Below are positions 42,945 through 52,308 of a stretch of 64,000 nt of DNA, in pieces. Both the position numbers and the translations under genes were made by a program. The stretch comes from Pseudomonadota bacterium (GTDB lineage Bacteria; Pseudomonadota; Gammaproteobacteria; Ga0077536). The notes beneath the pieces are model-generated. The model saw only the letters and a program-made list of their open reading frames with translations, had not been told where the DNA came from and made no database searches. The DNA is taken from contig JADJYF010000027.1 in assembly GCA_016719885.1 (NCBI GenBank), positions 62,001 to 126,000 on the forward strand. The letters run 5' to 3'. How positions within the stretch are numbered: position 1 is the first letter of the stretch; each line of letters opens with the position of its first letter.

Positions 42945-43487
42945 GGGCAGCGAGTGTAAGGCGGCCGACGACAACGGCCAATAGCGCCGATAGCTCGCGG
43001 TCCGCATCTCAAAATCATGCCTTGTCGTTGATTTCCGAAATCATTTTCGGTTACTCACAGATGTTGTGGATAACTTTGTTGATGAAAGGCCAGGAGCGCT
43101 CCGATCGCGCCGCTGCGCGAGCGCTTTTTGTCAGATTGGCGAAAATTTCGCCGATTCGCCCAAGCGTATCTGATTCAATGACTTAGGAGATTCGGCGAGG
43201 TTTCGCGCCGATCCGCGGATTAACATTTTCACGATTCTGTCAAGTCCGCGCGGTGGTGTGTATAAGCGCCTCGCGCAAGGCTTGAATTCGCCGGGTTTTC
43301 ATGATTCGTGCAGCGTTTCAGGCGATTGCGCCGGGGCGCGGCGAGGGGCGGCAAACGCGTCCCGGGGCGGGCTTGAAAAAACCATGGAATCGAGACGGAT
43401 TCGTGATGCCGTCGAGGCGGCGGCAAAGGGCGCAAAGCGCGTCGATTTCCAGGGCTGCCGCTGTGCCGGCAGCCCTGGTGTTCAAGC
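42945..43487. other. 543-base intergenic region with a consensus DnaA box
   Basis: No gene is supported. The segment 43018-43080 is more A/T-rich than its surroundings and contains TGTGGATAA (43065-43073), a perfect DnaA box read on the minus strand as TTATCCACA. A palindrome GGCGAAA-A-TTTCGCC lies at 43138-43152. One DnaA box is not an origin; regulation of a nearby promoter by DnaA or chance are both possible. Confidence 0.45.
43450..43477 (-). terminator. hairpin after the choice-of-anchor L protein gene
   Basis: An 11-base-pair perfect stem (43450-43460 with 43467-43477) and a 6-base loop, 11 bases past the stop of the minus-strand gene. It has no U-tract. Confidence 0.55.
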
Positions 43488-44576
43488 TCAGGCCTTGCCC
43501 GTAACGCGATGGCGCCGCGCGAACAAGCCGCCCAGGGCGCTGGCGAGCAACAGAACCGGCGCCGGCACCGGCACCGGTTGCGTGCCACGCAGTTCCGACA
43601 GGAACACCGCGCTGTCCCACAGGGGGTCATTGGAGTCGGCGATCACGGCCTTGATGTCGTGGACGGTACGGGTCGGGTCGAGCAGCCCGGCGGCGGTCAG
43701 CACCGCGGTGTAGCCGTCGAATTCGAACGGCGCCGCCGTGGCGCCGCCGTTGACGTTGGGCGTGAAGAAACCGTTGTCGTTCTGGGTGGTATCGGTGCAC
43801 GGAAACACGCCATTCGAAGTGCAGTTGTCCAGCACCACGAAATTACCGGGATCCAGGCGGGCGACGTTGACGCCGTCGATCAGCAGCGCGAAGCCGTCGC
43901 GGAAAATGCCGGTCCATTCCGGGTATTCCTCGGACGCGAACACGAACTTGGTGGTCACACCGGTGACGCCCGGCGCGACGGTGAAGGAGAAGCTCAACTG
44001 GTCACGGTCGTAGGTCCACTGCTTGCTGAGCGAGGAGACCTCGAAACTCGCGCCGGTGCCGGTGACATTGGTATAGCCCGACGAGGTGTTGGTGGTGGGG
44101 AAATTCGCCGAGCCGGTGGTCAGCACGATGCCGCCGCTATTGATGACGGTGCCGAACTCGCTCGCGCCGTAGACGCGCCCCTGGTTATTGGCTCCGATGT
44201 AATTGATGGAGCCGGCGGTGACGGTGATGCCGCTGTCCGGCGCCAGCCATGCGTCGACCAGTTGATTGCCGGTCGCCGAAGGCGGCGTGACGACCGGCGG
44301 TGTGACCGGCAGGGGCGGCGATGACGGGCTCTCGGTTTCCAGCGACTCGAGCTCCGCTTCGGTCATTTCGGCGATATCGGCATCGTCGGCTTTTTCAGCG
44401 CCGTATTGCAGCACGTAGAGGTCGTCCGCCGAGGGGTTGTCGTCGACACCGTCGCCGCCGCCGCCGCCGCCGCCGCTGTTGCCGCCACCGCCGCCGGAGC
44501 CGCCGGCGGCGAAGCTGGCGCCGCTGGCGACCAGGGTCAGGACAAAAACGAGATCACGAAGCTGGCGGGTGGTCAT
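43488..44576 (-). CDS. choice-of-anchor L domain protein with PEP-CTERM sorting signal
   Basis: 362 residues. Signal peptide (1-24), then a long glycine-rich run (GGSGGGGGNSGGGGGGGDG) and an acidic stretch to about 85. The choice-of-anchor L domain covers about 100-330: GGIVLTTGSA near 150, YDRDQLSFSFTVAPG, KFVFASEEYPEWTG and NDNGFFTPNVNGG. The C-terminal VPVPAPVLLLASALGGLFA plus RRHR is a PEP-CTERM-type anchor. It is presumably surface-exposed; function unknown. It is the second exosortase substrate in the window. Confidence 0.85.
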   Translation of the reverse strand: MTTRQLRDLVFVLTLVASGASFAAGGSGGGGGNSGGGGGGGDGVDDNPSADDLYVLQYGAEKADDADIAEMTEAELESLETESPSSPPLPVTPPVVTPPSATGNQLVDAWLAPDSGITVTAGSINYIGANNQGRVYGASEFGTVINSGGIVLTTGSANFPTTNTSSGYTNVTGTGASFEVSSLSKQWTYDRDQLSFSFTVAPGVTGVTTKFVFASEEYPEWTGIFRDGFALLIDGVNVARLDPGNFVVLDNCTSNGVFPCTDTTQNDNGFFTPNVNGGATAAPFEFDGYTAVLTAAGLLDPTRTVHDIKAVIADSNDPLWDSAVFLSELRGTQPVPVPAPVLLLASALGGLFARRHRVTGKA

Positions 44577-44832
44577 GTCGAGTGTTCCGATGATTGATGG
44601 GGCCGTGGCGTCGCACGCGTGCGGCGCCTTTGGCGCAACACGAACGACAGGTTTGTGCTTTCATCGTGCGAGGGCGGTTGCGCGTTCAAGTGCGACGCCA
44701 CTCGAGCGCCCTGTGTTGCAGTTGTTGACAATTGCGCGGCGCCTGGGCGCGGCCCGACCGCGCGATTGACGCCCCCGCGGCGCGGCGGGAGCATAGAGCC
44801 CGACGGGCGAAGTCAGACGAGGAATTCCCGAC

Positions 44833-45099
44833 ATGGCAGGTGGATGGTCGCGCGACGGCGCGGTACAGGATCAAATCGACCAGAGCGTCGCCGACGCCGT
44901 CGAGCATGCGCGCCTGGCCCTGGCCGGCGGCGTGAGCCGGCCCGATTGCGAGGACTGCGGCGAGCCCATTCCCGAGGCGCGCCGCCAGGCGGTGCCGGGC
45001 GTTCGCCGCTGCGTTGCCTGCCAGGAGCAGCACGATGCCGACGCGCGCTTCCAAAGCACCTTCAACCGTCGCGGCAGCAAGGACAGCCAACTGCGCTGA
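44833..45099 (+). CDS. DksA/TraR-family C4 zinc-finger protein
   Basis: 88 residues. The zinc finger CEDCGEPIPEARRQAVPGVR and CVACQ gives the four cysteines of the DksA/TraR C-terminal domain, but the long N-terminal coiled coil of DksA is absent, as in E. coli YbiI. It may bind in the RNA polymerase secondary channel or have another role. It is monocistronic; the ATG at 44833 follows a weak leader. Confidence 0.8.
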   Translation: MAGGWSRDGAVQDQIDQSVADAVEHARLALAGGVSRPDCEDCGEPIPEARRQAVPGVRRCVACQEQHDADARFQSTFNRRGSKDSQLR

Positions 45100-45215
45100 G
45101 CGTCGCGATCGCGACGCCAGCTCGCGGCGCGGCGCGCATAACCCTACCGGGGACTGGCAATCCTCGGCGCATTCGTCAGGATAGGGCGTTCGACTGAACT
45201 CTTGAGGAGCAAGAC

Positions 45216-45596
45216 ATGTTTTCCCACATCATGGTCGGCAGCAGCGACATCCCGCGTTCCAAGGCTTTCTACGATGCGGTGCTCGGCGCGCTGGGCGCGA
45301 AGCCGGCGATCACCGACGACAAGGGCCGCCTGATCTACATGCATAACGGTGGCGTGTTCCTGGTGACCCCGCCCATCAATGGTCAGGCGGCCACTGGCGC
45401 CAACGGCGGCACCATCGGCTTTGCCTGTGATTCGCAGGCCAAGGTCGACGCCTGGCATGCGGCGGGCGTGGCCAATGGCGGCACCAGCATCGAAGATCCG
45501 CCGGGCGTGCGCCAGGGCGCATCGGGCAAGATGTACCTCGCTTACCTGCGTGATCCGGCCGGCAACAAGCTGTGCGGTCTGTATCGCATGCCGTAA
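45216..45596 (+). CDS. VOC-family (glyoxalase/bleomycin resistance-like) protein
   Basis: 126 residues, TTGAGGAGC before the ATG. A single vicinal-oxygen-chelate repeat pair: MFSHIMVGSSDIPRSKAFYD at the start, GTIGFACDSQAKVDAWHAAG in the middle, MYLAYLRDPAGNKLCGLYR at the end. His4 and the late acidic/cysteine positions may form the metal site. Substrate unknown. Confidence 0.82.
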   Translation: MFSHIMVGSSDIPRSKAFYDAVLGALGAKPAITDDKGRLIYMHNGGVFLVTPPINGQAATGANGGTIGFACDSQAKVDAWHAAGVANGGTSIEDPPGVRQGASGKMYLAYLRDPAGNKLCGLYRMP

Positions 45597-45740
45597 CGGC
45601 GCTCTCGCACTGACGCGAGCGGGCCGCGCACCTCGCGCGGTGTCGCCCGCGACGCCGACGCGGCGTACTTTGCGCCGCGCCTGGCGCCCGTTCAGGGACA
45701 GGTCTCGCGTGCTGTCCCTTTCATTTTCCGGACACCGATC

Positions 45741-46913
45741 TTGAACACCGACGCGCAGCCCCTGCTCACCCCACCGTTCCTGCTGATGTTGCTGACCAGT
45801 CTCATCGTCGGCATGTCGTTCTCCACCTACTTCCTGCTGCCGAAGTTCTTCGCCGTCGAGCTCGATGCGGACGCGGCCACCATCGGCGGCTTGAGCGCCG
45901 TGTCGCTGCTCGCCTCGGTGTTCTGCATGCCCTATGCCGGCGTGCAGATCGATCGCCATGGGCGCCGCCTGTTCGTGATCGTGGGCGCGGTGCTGTTCGC
46001 GATCGCGTGCGCGGGCTTCCTGTTCGTGGACCGTGTCGGCCCGTTGTTGTGGATGCTGCGCCTGGCGCAGGGCATTGGCTGGCCGCTGTACTACCTCGCC
46101 TTGTCCACCCTCGCCACCGATATCGCGCCCAAGGCGCGCATGGGCCAGGCCATCGGCATGTTCGGCGGCGTGATGATCTCGACCAACGCGCTCGGCCCGG
46201 CCCTGGCGGAGTGGGGGGCGCATCACTTCGGTTGGCAGGCGGTGTTCGCGGCCACCGTGGTGGCGGCCTTGCTGGCGGCGGTGCTTGCCTACTGGCTACC
46301 CGACACGCATCGGCCGCAGGCCCATGACGAGACCACCACCATGGCCGAACTCATGCGCCGGCCGGGCCTCAAGCGTGTGCTGGTGGTGACGGCCATGGTC
46401 GGCTGGACCTTCGGCGCGATGTTCACCTTCTACCAGCCGTGGGCACTGGCCAGCGGTTTCAAACAGGTCTCGGCCTTCCTGGTGGCGTTCGCGGGCTGCG
46501 CGATGGTGATGCGGCTCGGCCTCGGCGGCGTGGCCGACAGGCTAGGCCGCCTGCGCGTGGCCAAGGTCACGCTGGTGCTGTACATCATCGCGCCCTTGAC
46601 CCTCATCGGGCTGCCGACGCTGGGCCTGTTCGTGACCGGCGCCTTGCTCGGTCTCGCCCACGGCATGTTCTTTCCGGCCTTCAATGCCGTCGCCATCGAG
46701 TACGCGCACGAGAGCGAGCGCGGCAAGGTCATGGGCGCCTACAACGGCGCGTTCAACATCGGCTTCGCGGCGGGCAGTTACCTGTTGGGCTACGTCGCCA
46801 TCGCCACCAGCTATCCGACCATCTTCGTGATCGCGGCACTGACCTGCACGGTCGCGTTCGTATTGCTCATCCGCTCGCCGGAACGGGCCCTGCCGGGAGC
46901 AAGGCCCACATAG
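45741..46913 (+). CDS. MFS transporter
   Basis: 390 residues from a TTG at 45741, the earliest plausible start; the next methionine (codon 16) would cut into the first helix. Twelve hydrophobic helices are visible, with the cytoplasmic loop-2 signature QIDRHGRRLFVIVGA and a repeat of it in DRLGRLRVAKVTL. It is probably a proton-coupled exporter or drug/metabolite transporter; substrate unknown. It is convergent with a second MFS gene, with 18 bases between the stops. Confidence 0.8.
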   Translation: MNTDAQPLLTPPFLLMLLTSLIVGMSFSTYFLLPKFFAVELDADAATIGGLSAVSLLASVFCMPYAGVQIDRHGRRLFVIVGAVLFAIACAGFLFVDRVGPLLWMLRLAQGIGWPLYYLALSTLATDIAPKARMGQAIGMFGGVMISTNALGPALAEWGAHHFGWQAVFAATVVAALLAAVLAYWLPDTHRPQAHDETTTMAELMRRPGLKRVLVVTAMVGWTFGAMFTFYQPWALASGFKQVSAFLVAFAGCAMVMRLGLGGVADRLGRLRVAKVTLVLYIIAPLTLIGLPTLGLFVTGALLGLAHGMFFPAFNAVAIEYAHESERGKVMGAYNGAFNIGFAAGSYLLGYVAIATSYPTIFVIAALTCTVAFVLLIRSPERALPGARPT

Positions 46914-46931
46914 CATTGCAGGGCGGGGTGC

Positions 46932-48281
46932 TCAGAAATCGACGTCGCGCGTCTCCGGCCCCATCGCCGCACCGACGGTGGCGATGACGGCGCCCAGGCA
47001 CAACAGCAGCGCCGGCGCCGTGGTGGCGCCTACCCACTGCCCAAGCCACTGCAGGTAGAAGGCGTAGAACGACGGCACGATGACCGACAGGCTGAAGCCG
47101 ACACCGAAACCGGTGGCGCGTACGTCCGTCACGAAGCGTTCGTTGATGTAGGTGACGATGATGCCCCACGGCGCCGTGACCAGCACCGCGAGCACGGCAA
47201 CCAGCGCCATGATGGCCGGCAGCGGCAAACCTTCGCCGTGGGCGAGCAGGTAGAGCAGGCCACTGCCGACAGTCGCAATCAGCGGGCCGAGAATGAGAAA
47301 GCTGCGGCGCCGTCCAATCTTCTGGCCGAGCATGCCGGCGCCGATGTAGGTGAAAAAAAGAATTGAATAGGTGACCAGCAGCGTGATGCTGATGTCGACC
47401 TTGCTCATGTGCAGCATGGTGGGCAACAAGGTCGATGGCAGGAAGATGGTGATGATGTTCTGCGTCGTCCAGAAGCCGGTCATCATCAACAACACCTGCA
47501 GCAGTTGGCGTCCGGCGTGGCCGCGCATGAGCGTCGCGAGCGGTTGCCGCGCCTGGCTGCCACGGGTTTCCTGCGTCCAGATCTCCGATTCGGAGACATG
47601 GTAGATGTAATACAGCGCCAGCACGCCGCCGAGCACGGCGCCGATCATGAAGGGAATGCGCCAGCCCCACTCGGCATAGGGCGAATCCAGCCCGTCCAGC
47701 GGGAACACCGCGAAGGTGGCGATGGCAACGAGATTGATGGCGACGTAGGCGAGGCAGAAGCCCGACATCAGGAACCCGCCCACCAGCCCGCGATGTTCCT
47801 TGTTCGATGATTCCAGCGCCAGCGGATGGGCGCCGGTGTAGCCGCCGCCGAGACAGATGCCGTCGAGAAAACGCAGCACCACCAGCAGCAGGTAGGAAGC
47901 GATACCGATCTGCGCATAGCCGGGGATGAGACCGATCAAGAGCGTGATGACGCTGAAGCCGGCCACCGAATAGATGGACGCCATGCGCCGCCCGATGCGG
48001 TCGGCAATCATGCCGAACAGCACCGCGCCCAGCGGTCGTCCGAGCAGGGTGGTGATGAACACCAGCGAGCCGAGCAGCGCGGCGCTCGCGGGGTCGACCC
48101 CGGCGCCCTGGAAGTAGCCCATCACCGGTGACAGCACCACCACCGGCAGGTAGATATCGAACATGTCGATGACTTCCGAGAAGAACGCGCCCTTGATGGC
48201 CGAGCGTCGACGCTGGGTGCGCGCATCGACATCGTCCATGGACGGCGGCGCCAAGGGCGCGGCGTGCTTCGCTTCAGCCAC
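46932..48281 (-). CDS. MFS transporter (metabolite:H+ symporter-like)
   Basis: 449 residues from a GTG at 48281, which has GGAG eight bases upstream and overlaps the cupin stop by 8 bases. Twelve helices. The loop signature GMIADRIGRRMASIYSVAGF and the following RFLDGICLGGGYTGAHPLA resemble the sugar/acid symporter subgroup used for organic acid uptake. Co-transcribed with the cupin gene. The substrate may be an aromatic or carboxylic acid; this is inference from the subgroup. Confidence 0.78.
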   Translation of the reverse strand: MAEAKHAAPLAPPSMDDVDARTQRRRSAIKGAFFSEVIDMFDIYLPVVVLSPVMGYFQGAGVDPASAALLGSLVFITTLLGRPLGAVLFGMIADRIGRRMASIYSVAGFSVITLLIGLIPGYAQIGIASYLLLVVLRFLDGICLGGGYTGAHPLALESSNKEHRGLVGGFLMSGFCLAYVAINLVAIATFAVFPLDGLDSPYAEWGWRIPFMIGAVLGGVLALYYIYHVSESEIWTQETRGSQARQPLATLMRGHAGRQLLQVLLMMTGFWTTQNIITIFLPSTLLPTMLHMSKVDISITLLVTYSILFFTYIGAGMLGQKIGRRRSFLILGPLIATVGSGLLYLLAHGEGLPLPAIMALVAVLAVLVTAPWGIIVTYINERFVTDVRATGFGVGFSLSVIVPSFYAFYLQWLGQWVGATTAPALLLCLGAVIATVGAAMGPETRDVDF

Positions 48282-48663
48282 CGAGCAGCTCCAGCTCGAA
48301 ATCATCGGGCAGGCACACGAACATGAGACGCACCGGCCCGTCCAGCACCCGCGTCAGATGCCCTTGCCCTCCTGTGTCGTCCGCCATGAACACCTCACCC
48401 GCGCCCCATTCGCGTCGCGCGCCGCCGGCCACTTCCACCTCGAGGCGGCCGCTCAACACGATCACGAACTGGCGATTGGGCGCCGGATGCCAGTCCTGGT
48501 CCAGCCCCACCGGCAACTCGACGAACAACACGTTCACCGCGCCCAGCGCGCGCGACAAGTGAAAGGTCCAGCCGGCATCGCTGCGCGTGTCGGGCAGCGC
48601 CACCTCGATGTCGCTGAATACCGAAACCCCGTGTTCGTTCTCGTGAAAGCGCGTCAGCTTCAT
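48274..48663 (-). CDS. cupin-domain protein
   Basis: 129 residues from the ATG at 48663. The cupin core WHPAPNRQFVIVLSGRLEVE-VAGG and the second motif GEVFMADDTGGQGHLTRVLD are visible; the first-motif metal ligands are partly replaced (a single His and Gln). The end overlaps the start of the MFS gene. A role in modifying or sensing the substrate of that transporter is inferred from the operon only. Confidence 0.75.
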   Translation of the reverse strand: MKLTRFHENEHGVSVFSDIEVALPDTRSDAGWTFHLSRALGAVNVLFVELPVGLDQDWHPAPNRQFVIVLSGRLEVEVAGGARREWGAGEVFMADDTGGQGHLTRVLDGPVRLMFVCLPDDFELELLGG

Positions 48664-48780
48664 GAAATGCTCCTGTCGATTTGATATGAGCCCATGGTGA
48701 TTACGTGGGAGGTCATTGCGGCGTGCTACCCGCTTGCCTAGCATCGCCCGTCACTGCATCCATCCTCGAGAGACATCGCC

Positions 48781-49197
48781 ATGCACCGTTCCCCGCTCGA
48801 CACCACCCGTTTCATCTTCAATGCCTTCGCCCAAGGCGATATTCCGGCCTTGCTCGCCTGCCTCGCCGACGACGTCGAATGGGAATACGGGCCATGTTCG
48901 CAGGATGTGCCCTGGTACCAGAACCGCACGGGCATCGCCGGCGCGATGGAATTCTTCCACAGCCTGGCGGCGGTCGAATTCCACAAGTTCGAAACCACCG
49001 CGTTCCTGGCCGAAGGCAACACCGTGGTGGTGCTGCTCGACTCCGACTACAGCGTCCGGAGCAACGGCAATCGCGTGGTGTACGAAGACGCCGTGTTCGT
49101 GGTGCGATTCAACGATGAAGGCAAGATTCGTCGCTTCGCCCATCGCGTCGATCTGCACCAGGCGTGGCTGGCCTGGCATGGCGAGCAGCGCGCCTGA
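48781..49197 (+). CDS. SnoaL-like/nuclear transport factor 2-fold protein
   Basis: 138 residues. DTTRFIFNAFAQGDIPALLA and CLADDVEWEYGP at the N-terminus, GIAGAMEFFHSLAAVEFH and a C-terminal RFAHRVDLHQAWLAW match the ketosteroid isomerase-like NTF2 superfamily (nuclear transport factor 2). A pocket Asp/His is plausible, but no reaction can be assigned. It stands alone and diverges from the cupin-MFS operon. Confidence 0.75.
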   Translation: MHRSPLDTTRFIFNAFAQGDIPALLACLADDVEWEYGPCSQDVPWYQNRTGIAGAMEFFHSLAAVEFHKFETTAFLAEGNTVVVLLDSDYSVRSNGNRVVYEDAVFVVRFNDEGKIRRFAHRVDLHQAWLAWHGEQRA

Positions 49198-49220
49198 CGC
49201 CGCGCAGCGACGCGACCTCA

Positions 49221-49646
49221 TCACTTCGTCACGTACCAGACCGCGAGACTCGATGCCGCGCCCGTCGACAGGCCGATGAAGAGTCCTTCGACAATGCCAC
49301 GAATGCGCGCCTTGGAATTGGCGCGCGCCAGCATCCTGCTGAAGGACTCTTCCGGCACCTGCAACAGCGTTTCCGCCGTCACCTTGTCCTGCTCCAGTTG
49401 CTTGAGGGACTGGCGCAGGCTCTCGGCTTCCTGCTTGTTGTCGAAGGCCTCGCGCCGCAGTTCACCCACCGCTTCGGCGGCTGCCTCCAGTTCCTTGCGG
49501 ATCTGATCGAGCCGCGCAATCCGTTCATCGACCGTGGCCGGGTCCAGCGCCTGGGTCAGATCGAGTTCGTAACGCAGGAATGGCAGGCTGACCGAGACCT
49601 TGGAGTTTTTCTTGATGGCCGCGATGACGGACTGGAGCTGTGACAC
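49221..49646 (-). CDS. coiled-coil protein with C-terminal membrane helix, unknown function
   Basis: 141 residues from a GTG at 49646, chosen because GGGGAGG lies five bases upstream. Residues about 45-100 form a heptad-rich coiled coil (RIARLDQIRKELEAAAEAV, ESLRQSLKQLEQDKVTAE). A hydrophobic tail (GIVEGLFIGLSTGAASSLAV, then WYVTK) is probably a membrane anchor. No family recognised. It follows the acyl-CoA synthetase gene on the same strand with a 74-base gap. Confidence 0.65.
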   Translation of the reverse strand: MSQLQSVIAAIKKNSKVSVSLPFLRYELDLTQALDPATVDERIARLDQIRKELEAAAEAVGELRREAFDNKQEAESLRQSLKQLEQDKVTAETLLQVPEESFSRMLARANSKARIRGIVEGLFIGLSTGAASSLAVWYVTK

Positions 49647-49720
49647 GCTGGCCTCCCCTCGAATGATGTCGCAGTCAGGCGCGCCGCCGGCGACCGCCGG
49701 CGTGGCGCGCGCACCTCGCC

Positions 49721-51286
49721 TCAGCGCGCCAGCTGGCCGCGCGCGTACAGATCGCGCAGCACGCGATGTTGAATCTTGCCGGTGGCGGTGCGCGGCATCG
49801 CCGCGTCGCTGATGAAGCTCATGCTGCCCGGGCACTTGAAGCCGGCCAGGCGTTCGCGACACCAGCGTGCAAGCTCTTCTTCCGAGGCGCTCATGCCTTC
49901 ATGCAGCACCACCACCGCGTGCACGGCTTCGCCCCATTTCTCATGGGCCACGCCGATGGCTGCCACGTCGCGCACCGCGGGGTGCTGGCCGAGTGCGTTC
50001 TCGACTTCGGTGGGATACACGTTCTCGCCGCCGCTGATGATCATGTTGCTCTTGCGATCGACCAGCCAGATGTAGCCGTCGGCATCGCGTCGCGCCATGT
50101 CACCGACCGAACACCATGCGCCATCGAAGGCCTCGGCGCTCTTCTCGTCATTCTTCCAGTAGCCATCGAACGCGTAGGCGGTGCGGGAATAGAGTTCGCC
50201 CACCTCGCCGTCGGCGACTTCGCGGCGTGCCTCGTCGAGCAGGCGAATGGCGCCGCTGCCCGCCCATTCGCGTCCCACCGAGCCCAGCTTGGCGAGCTGT
50301 TCCTCGGGCCGCAGTATCGTCACCCAGCCGGCTTCGGTCGAGCCGTAGAGTTCGTAGAGCTTGCCGTTGGGGAAGAGCTCCATGATGCCGCGCTTGGTTT
50401 CCTGGCGCGCCGGCGCCGACGAGATCATGAGTTTGCCCACCGCGCTGAGATCGTGGCGACGTTTCACCGCCTCGGGCAGGGCCAGCAACATGATGTAGTG
50501 GGTGGGCACCAGGGAGGTGAAGGTCACGCGCTCTTCGGCGAGCGTGCGCAGCAGCGCCTCGGCGTCGAAGCTGCGCCGGTCCTCGATATGACAGGTGCCG
50601 CCGAGATGCGCGAAGGCGGTGCCGAAGTAGAGCGAATTGGCGTGACACAGGGGCATCACCAGCAGCGCGGTATCGTCGGCGCTGAAACCCATTTCCATGG
50701 CCGTCGCCCACGCGATGAGCGCATTCGCGCCGTGGCTGCGGATTGCGCCCTTGGGCCGGCCGGTGGTGCCCGAGGTATACATCAGCGCGGCCATGTCGTC
50801 GGCGTCGACGTTTTCGAGTCGCGGTTCGCGTTCGCCGCGTGCGACGAGATCCTCGTAACTCAACCAGCCCGTGGGCGGCGTCGCGCCCAGCGTGATATAG
50901 CTGCCCTGCTTGACCGGCACTTCATCGCGCAGGGCGTCGAGCGTCGCCGTGAACTCCTCGCCCGCGATCACCGCGCTCACCTCGGCATGCTGCAGGATGT
51001 AGGCGAGTTCGGCGCCGCTCAGGCGGAAGTTGAGCGGCACCACCACCAGTCCGGCGCGCGCCATGGCCGCGTAGATCTCCATCCACTCCAGGCGGTTGTA
51101 GGCCAGCACGCCCACCCGCTCGCCTTTCTCGAGGCCCAGTCCGCGCAGCGCCGATGCCAGTTGGTTGCTGCGAACATGCCACTGGCCGTAGTCGAGTCGG
51201 CGGCGCGAGTCACGCACCGCGAGCTTGCGCGGGCGCAGCCGCGCATGGGTGGCGACGGCATCGGCGAGAGTGAGCGTGCGGGTCAT
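49721..51286 (-). CDS. AMP-dependent acyl-CoA synthetase/ligase
   Basis: 521 residues. The P-loop MYTSGTTGRPKGAIRSH, the ELYGSTEAGWVT motif, GDMARRDADGYIWLVDRKSN and the C-terminal PRTATGKIQHRVLRD with the catalytic lysine are intact. It ligates CoA to a carboxylic acid through an acyl-adenylate. It falls in the medium/long-chain or aryl acid FadD-like group; substrate not resolvable. It probably works with the surrounding catabolic genes. Confidence 0.9.
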   Translation of the reverse strand: MTRTLTLADAVATHARLRPRKLAVRDSRRRLDYGQWHVRSNQLASALRGLGLEKGERVGVLAYNRLEWMEIYAAMARAGLVVVPLNFRLSGAELAYILQHAEVSAVIAGEEFTATLDALRDEVPVKQGSYITLGATPPTGWLSYEDLVARGEREPRLENVDADDMAALMYTSGTTGRPKGAIRSHGANALIAWATAMEMGFSADDTALLVMPLCHANSLYFGTAFAHLGGTCHIEDRRSFDAEALLRTLAEERVTFTSLVPTHYIMLLALPEAVKRRHDLSAVGKLMISSAPARQETKRGIMELFPNGKLYELYGSTEAGWVTILRPEEQLAKLGSVGREWAGSGAIRLLDEARREVADGEVGELYSRTAYAFDGYWKNDEKSAEAFDGAWCSVGDMARRDADGYIWLVDRKSNMIISGGENVYPTEVENALGQHPAVRDVAAIGVAHEKWGEAVHAVVVLHEGMSASEEELARWCRERLAGFKCPGSMSFISDAAMPRTATGKIQHRVLRDLYARGQLAR

Positions 51287-51488
51287 CGTGGATTACGCGT
51301 CTTGCGGGCGACTTGCCTGCGCTGGATTCTGAATTCAGACTTCCGATACGGTCAATGCCGCCAGCGGGTGGGCCGCACGCGGCGTGTCCGCCGGGGAGAC
51401 GGGCAGTGACGTGGTCTCGTGGGTGTGACGCCGCCGGCGTCGATATCGATATGGTCTCCCAGGCTTCGACCCATCGAGGAGTACCAGC

Positions 51489-52176
51489 ATGACCACTTCG
51501 ACCGCGCGCCGCATCAGCATCGGCAACCGCAACGACAACCCCGCCGAATGGACCGATTTTGCCTGGGACGATCCACTCCATGGCGCCCAGACCAAGGACG
51601 TGGTGGCGGTCATTCGCCAGCAAGGCAGCTCGGGCAGTCTCATGGCCGGCCTGTGGCGCACCGGCTACGAGGTAGCCGGCTGCGAGAAAGACGGCTCGTG
51701 CCGCGTGCAGTATTCCGCGCCGCTCGGCGACGAAACCATGGTGCTGGCCGCGTACGCATCACCGAAACCGCCACCGGCAAGCAGCATCATGTCGGCGCCG
51801 GCAGCATCCTCAGCCATCCCAAGGGCGTGGACCTGCTAGGGAACAGGGCCGTTCCGAAGATGGGGATTCGGGGGGGGGGGGGCAGCGCGACCGCAGCATC
51901 ACCTGTTTCGCCAACACACCGCGCCCCCGGCACCGGGCGCGGGCGCGCGCGGACGGTTCAGCGACCACGCGCTACACGGCGCCGCTCGGCGACGAAACCA
52001 TCCTGCTGCTGGAAGGCGAAGTCGATGTCGTCAACGAGGAGAGCGGCGAGGAATATCACCTGCGCGCCGGCGACGTCATCGGCCTGCCCAGCGGCGTGCC
52101 GGTGCGCTGGACTTCGCGCGCGCCTTTCGTCAAGTAATTCTCGGTGATCACCAAGGCCAGCCTGCCCGGCAAGTAA
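51489..52176 (+). pseudogene. decayed Cupin_3-like gene(s), two domain copies
   Basis: The first copy starts at the ATG at 51489 and reads ISIGNRNDNPAEWTDFAWDD through YSAPLGDETMVLA. A frameshift near 51747-51752 (about four bases missing) then continues it in another frame as RVRITETATGKQHHVGAGSI and LSHPKGVDL. After a 13-G run, a second copy reads YTAPLGDETILLLEGEVDVV and YHLRAGDVIGLPSGVPVRW. It meets a TAA at 52135, after which FSVITKASLPGK continues in frame to a second TAA at 52174. Both copies are broken. The poly-G tract suggests an assembly fault in at least part of this stretch. Confidence 0.7.
51870..51882. repeat. 13-base poly-G run
   Basis: An uninterrupted run of 13 G between two cupin fragments. 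A second run of exactly 13 G occurs at 56872-56884. Such runs are rare in genes and resemble sequencing or assembly artefacts. Confidence 0.8.
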
Positions 52177-52261
52177 CCGCGTGTCGGCTGCGAGCGTGGG
52201 TACGCCGCAGTGGAGCGCGCGGTCGAGCTGGATGCGCTGCTCGGCGCGAACGGCGAGTGAT

Positions 52262-52300
52262 CTCTGAAGCGGGCGACGCAGCCCGTCGCCCGCTTCAGAG
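52262..52300. terminator. 16-base-pair hairpin
   Basis: A perfect 16-base-pair stem (52262-52277 with 52285-52300) and a GCAGCCC loop lie 9 bases past the stop of the minus-strand decarboxylase-like gene. Probably its terminator; there is no long U-tract. Confidence 0.65.
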
Positions 52301-52308
52301 GACGGCGG

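Noticed and set aside
43065..43073. Replication origin
   Set aside because: A single DnaA box without a cluster, a 13-mer unwinding region, or dnaA/dnaN/gyrB neighbours.
44437..44769. Proline/serine-rich open frame on the + strand near 44.5 kb
   Set aside because: It is the antisense of the glycine-rich run and signal peptide of the choice-of-anchor L protein.
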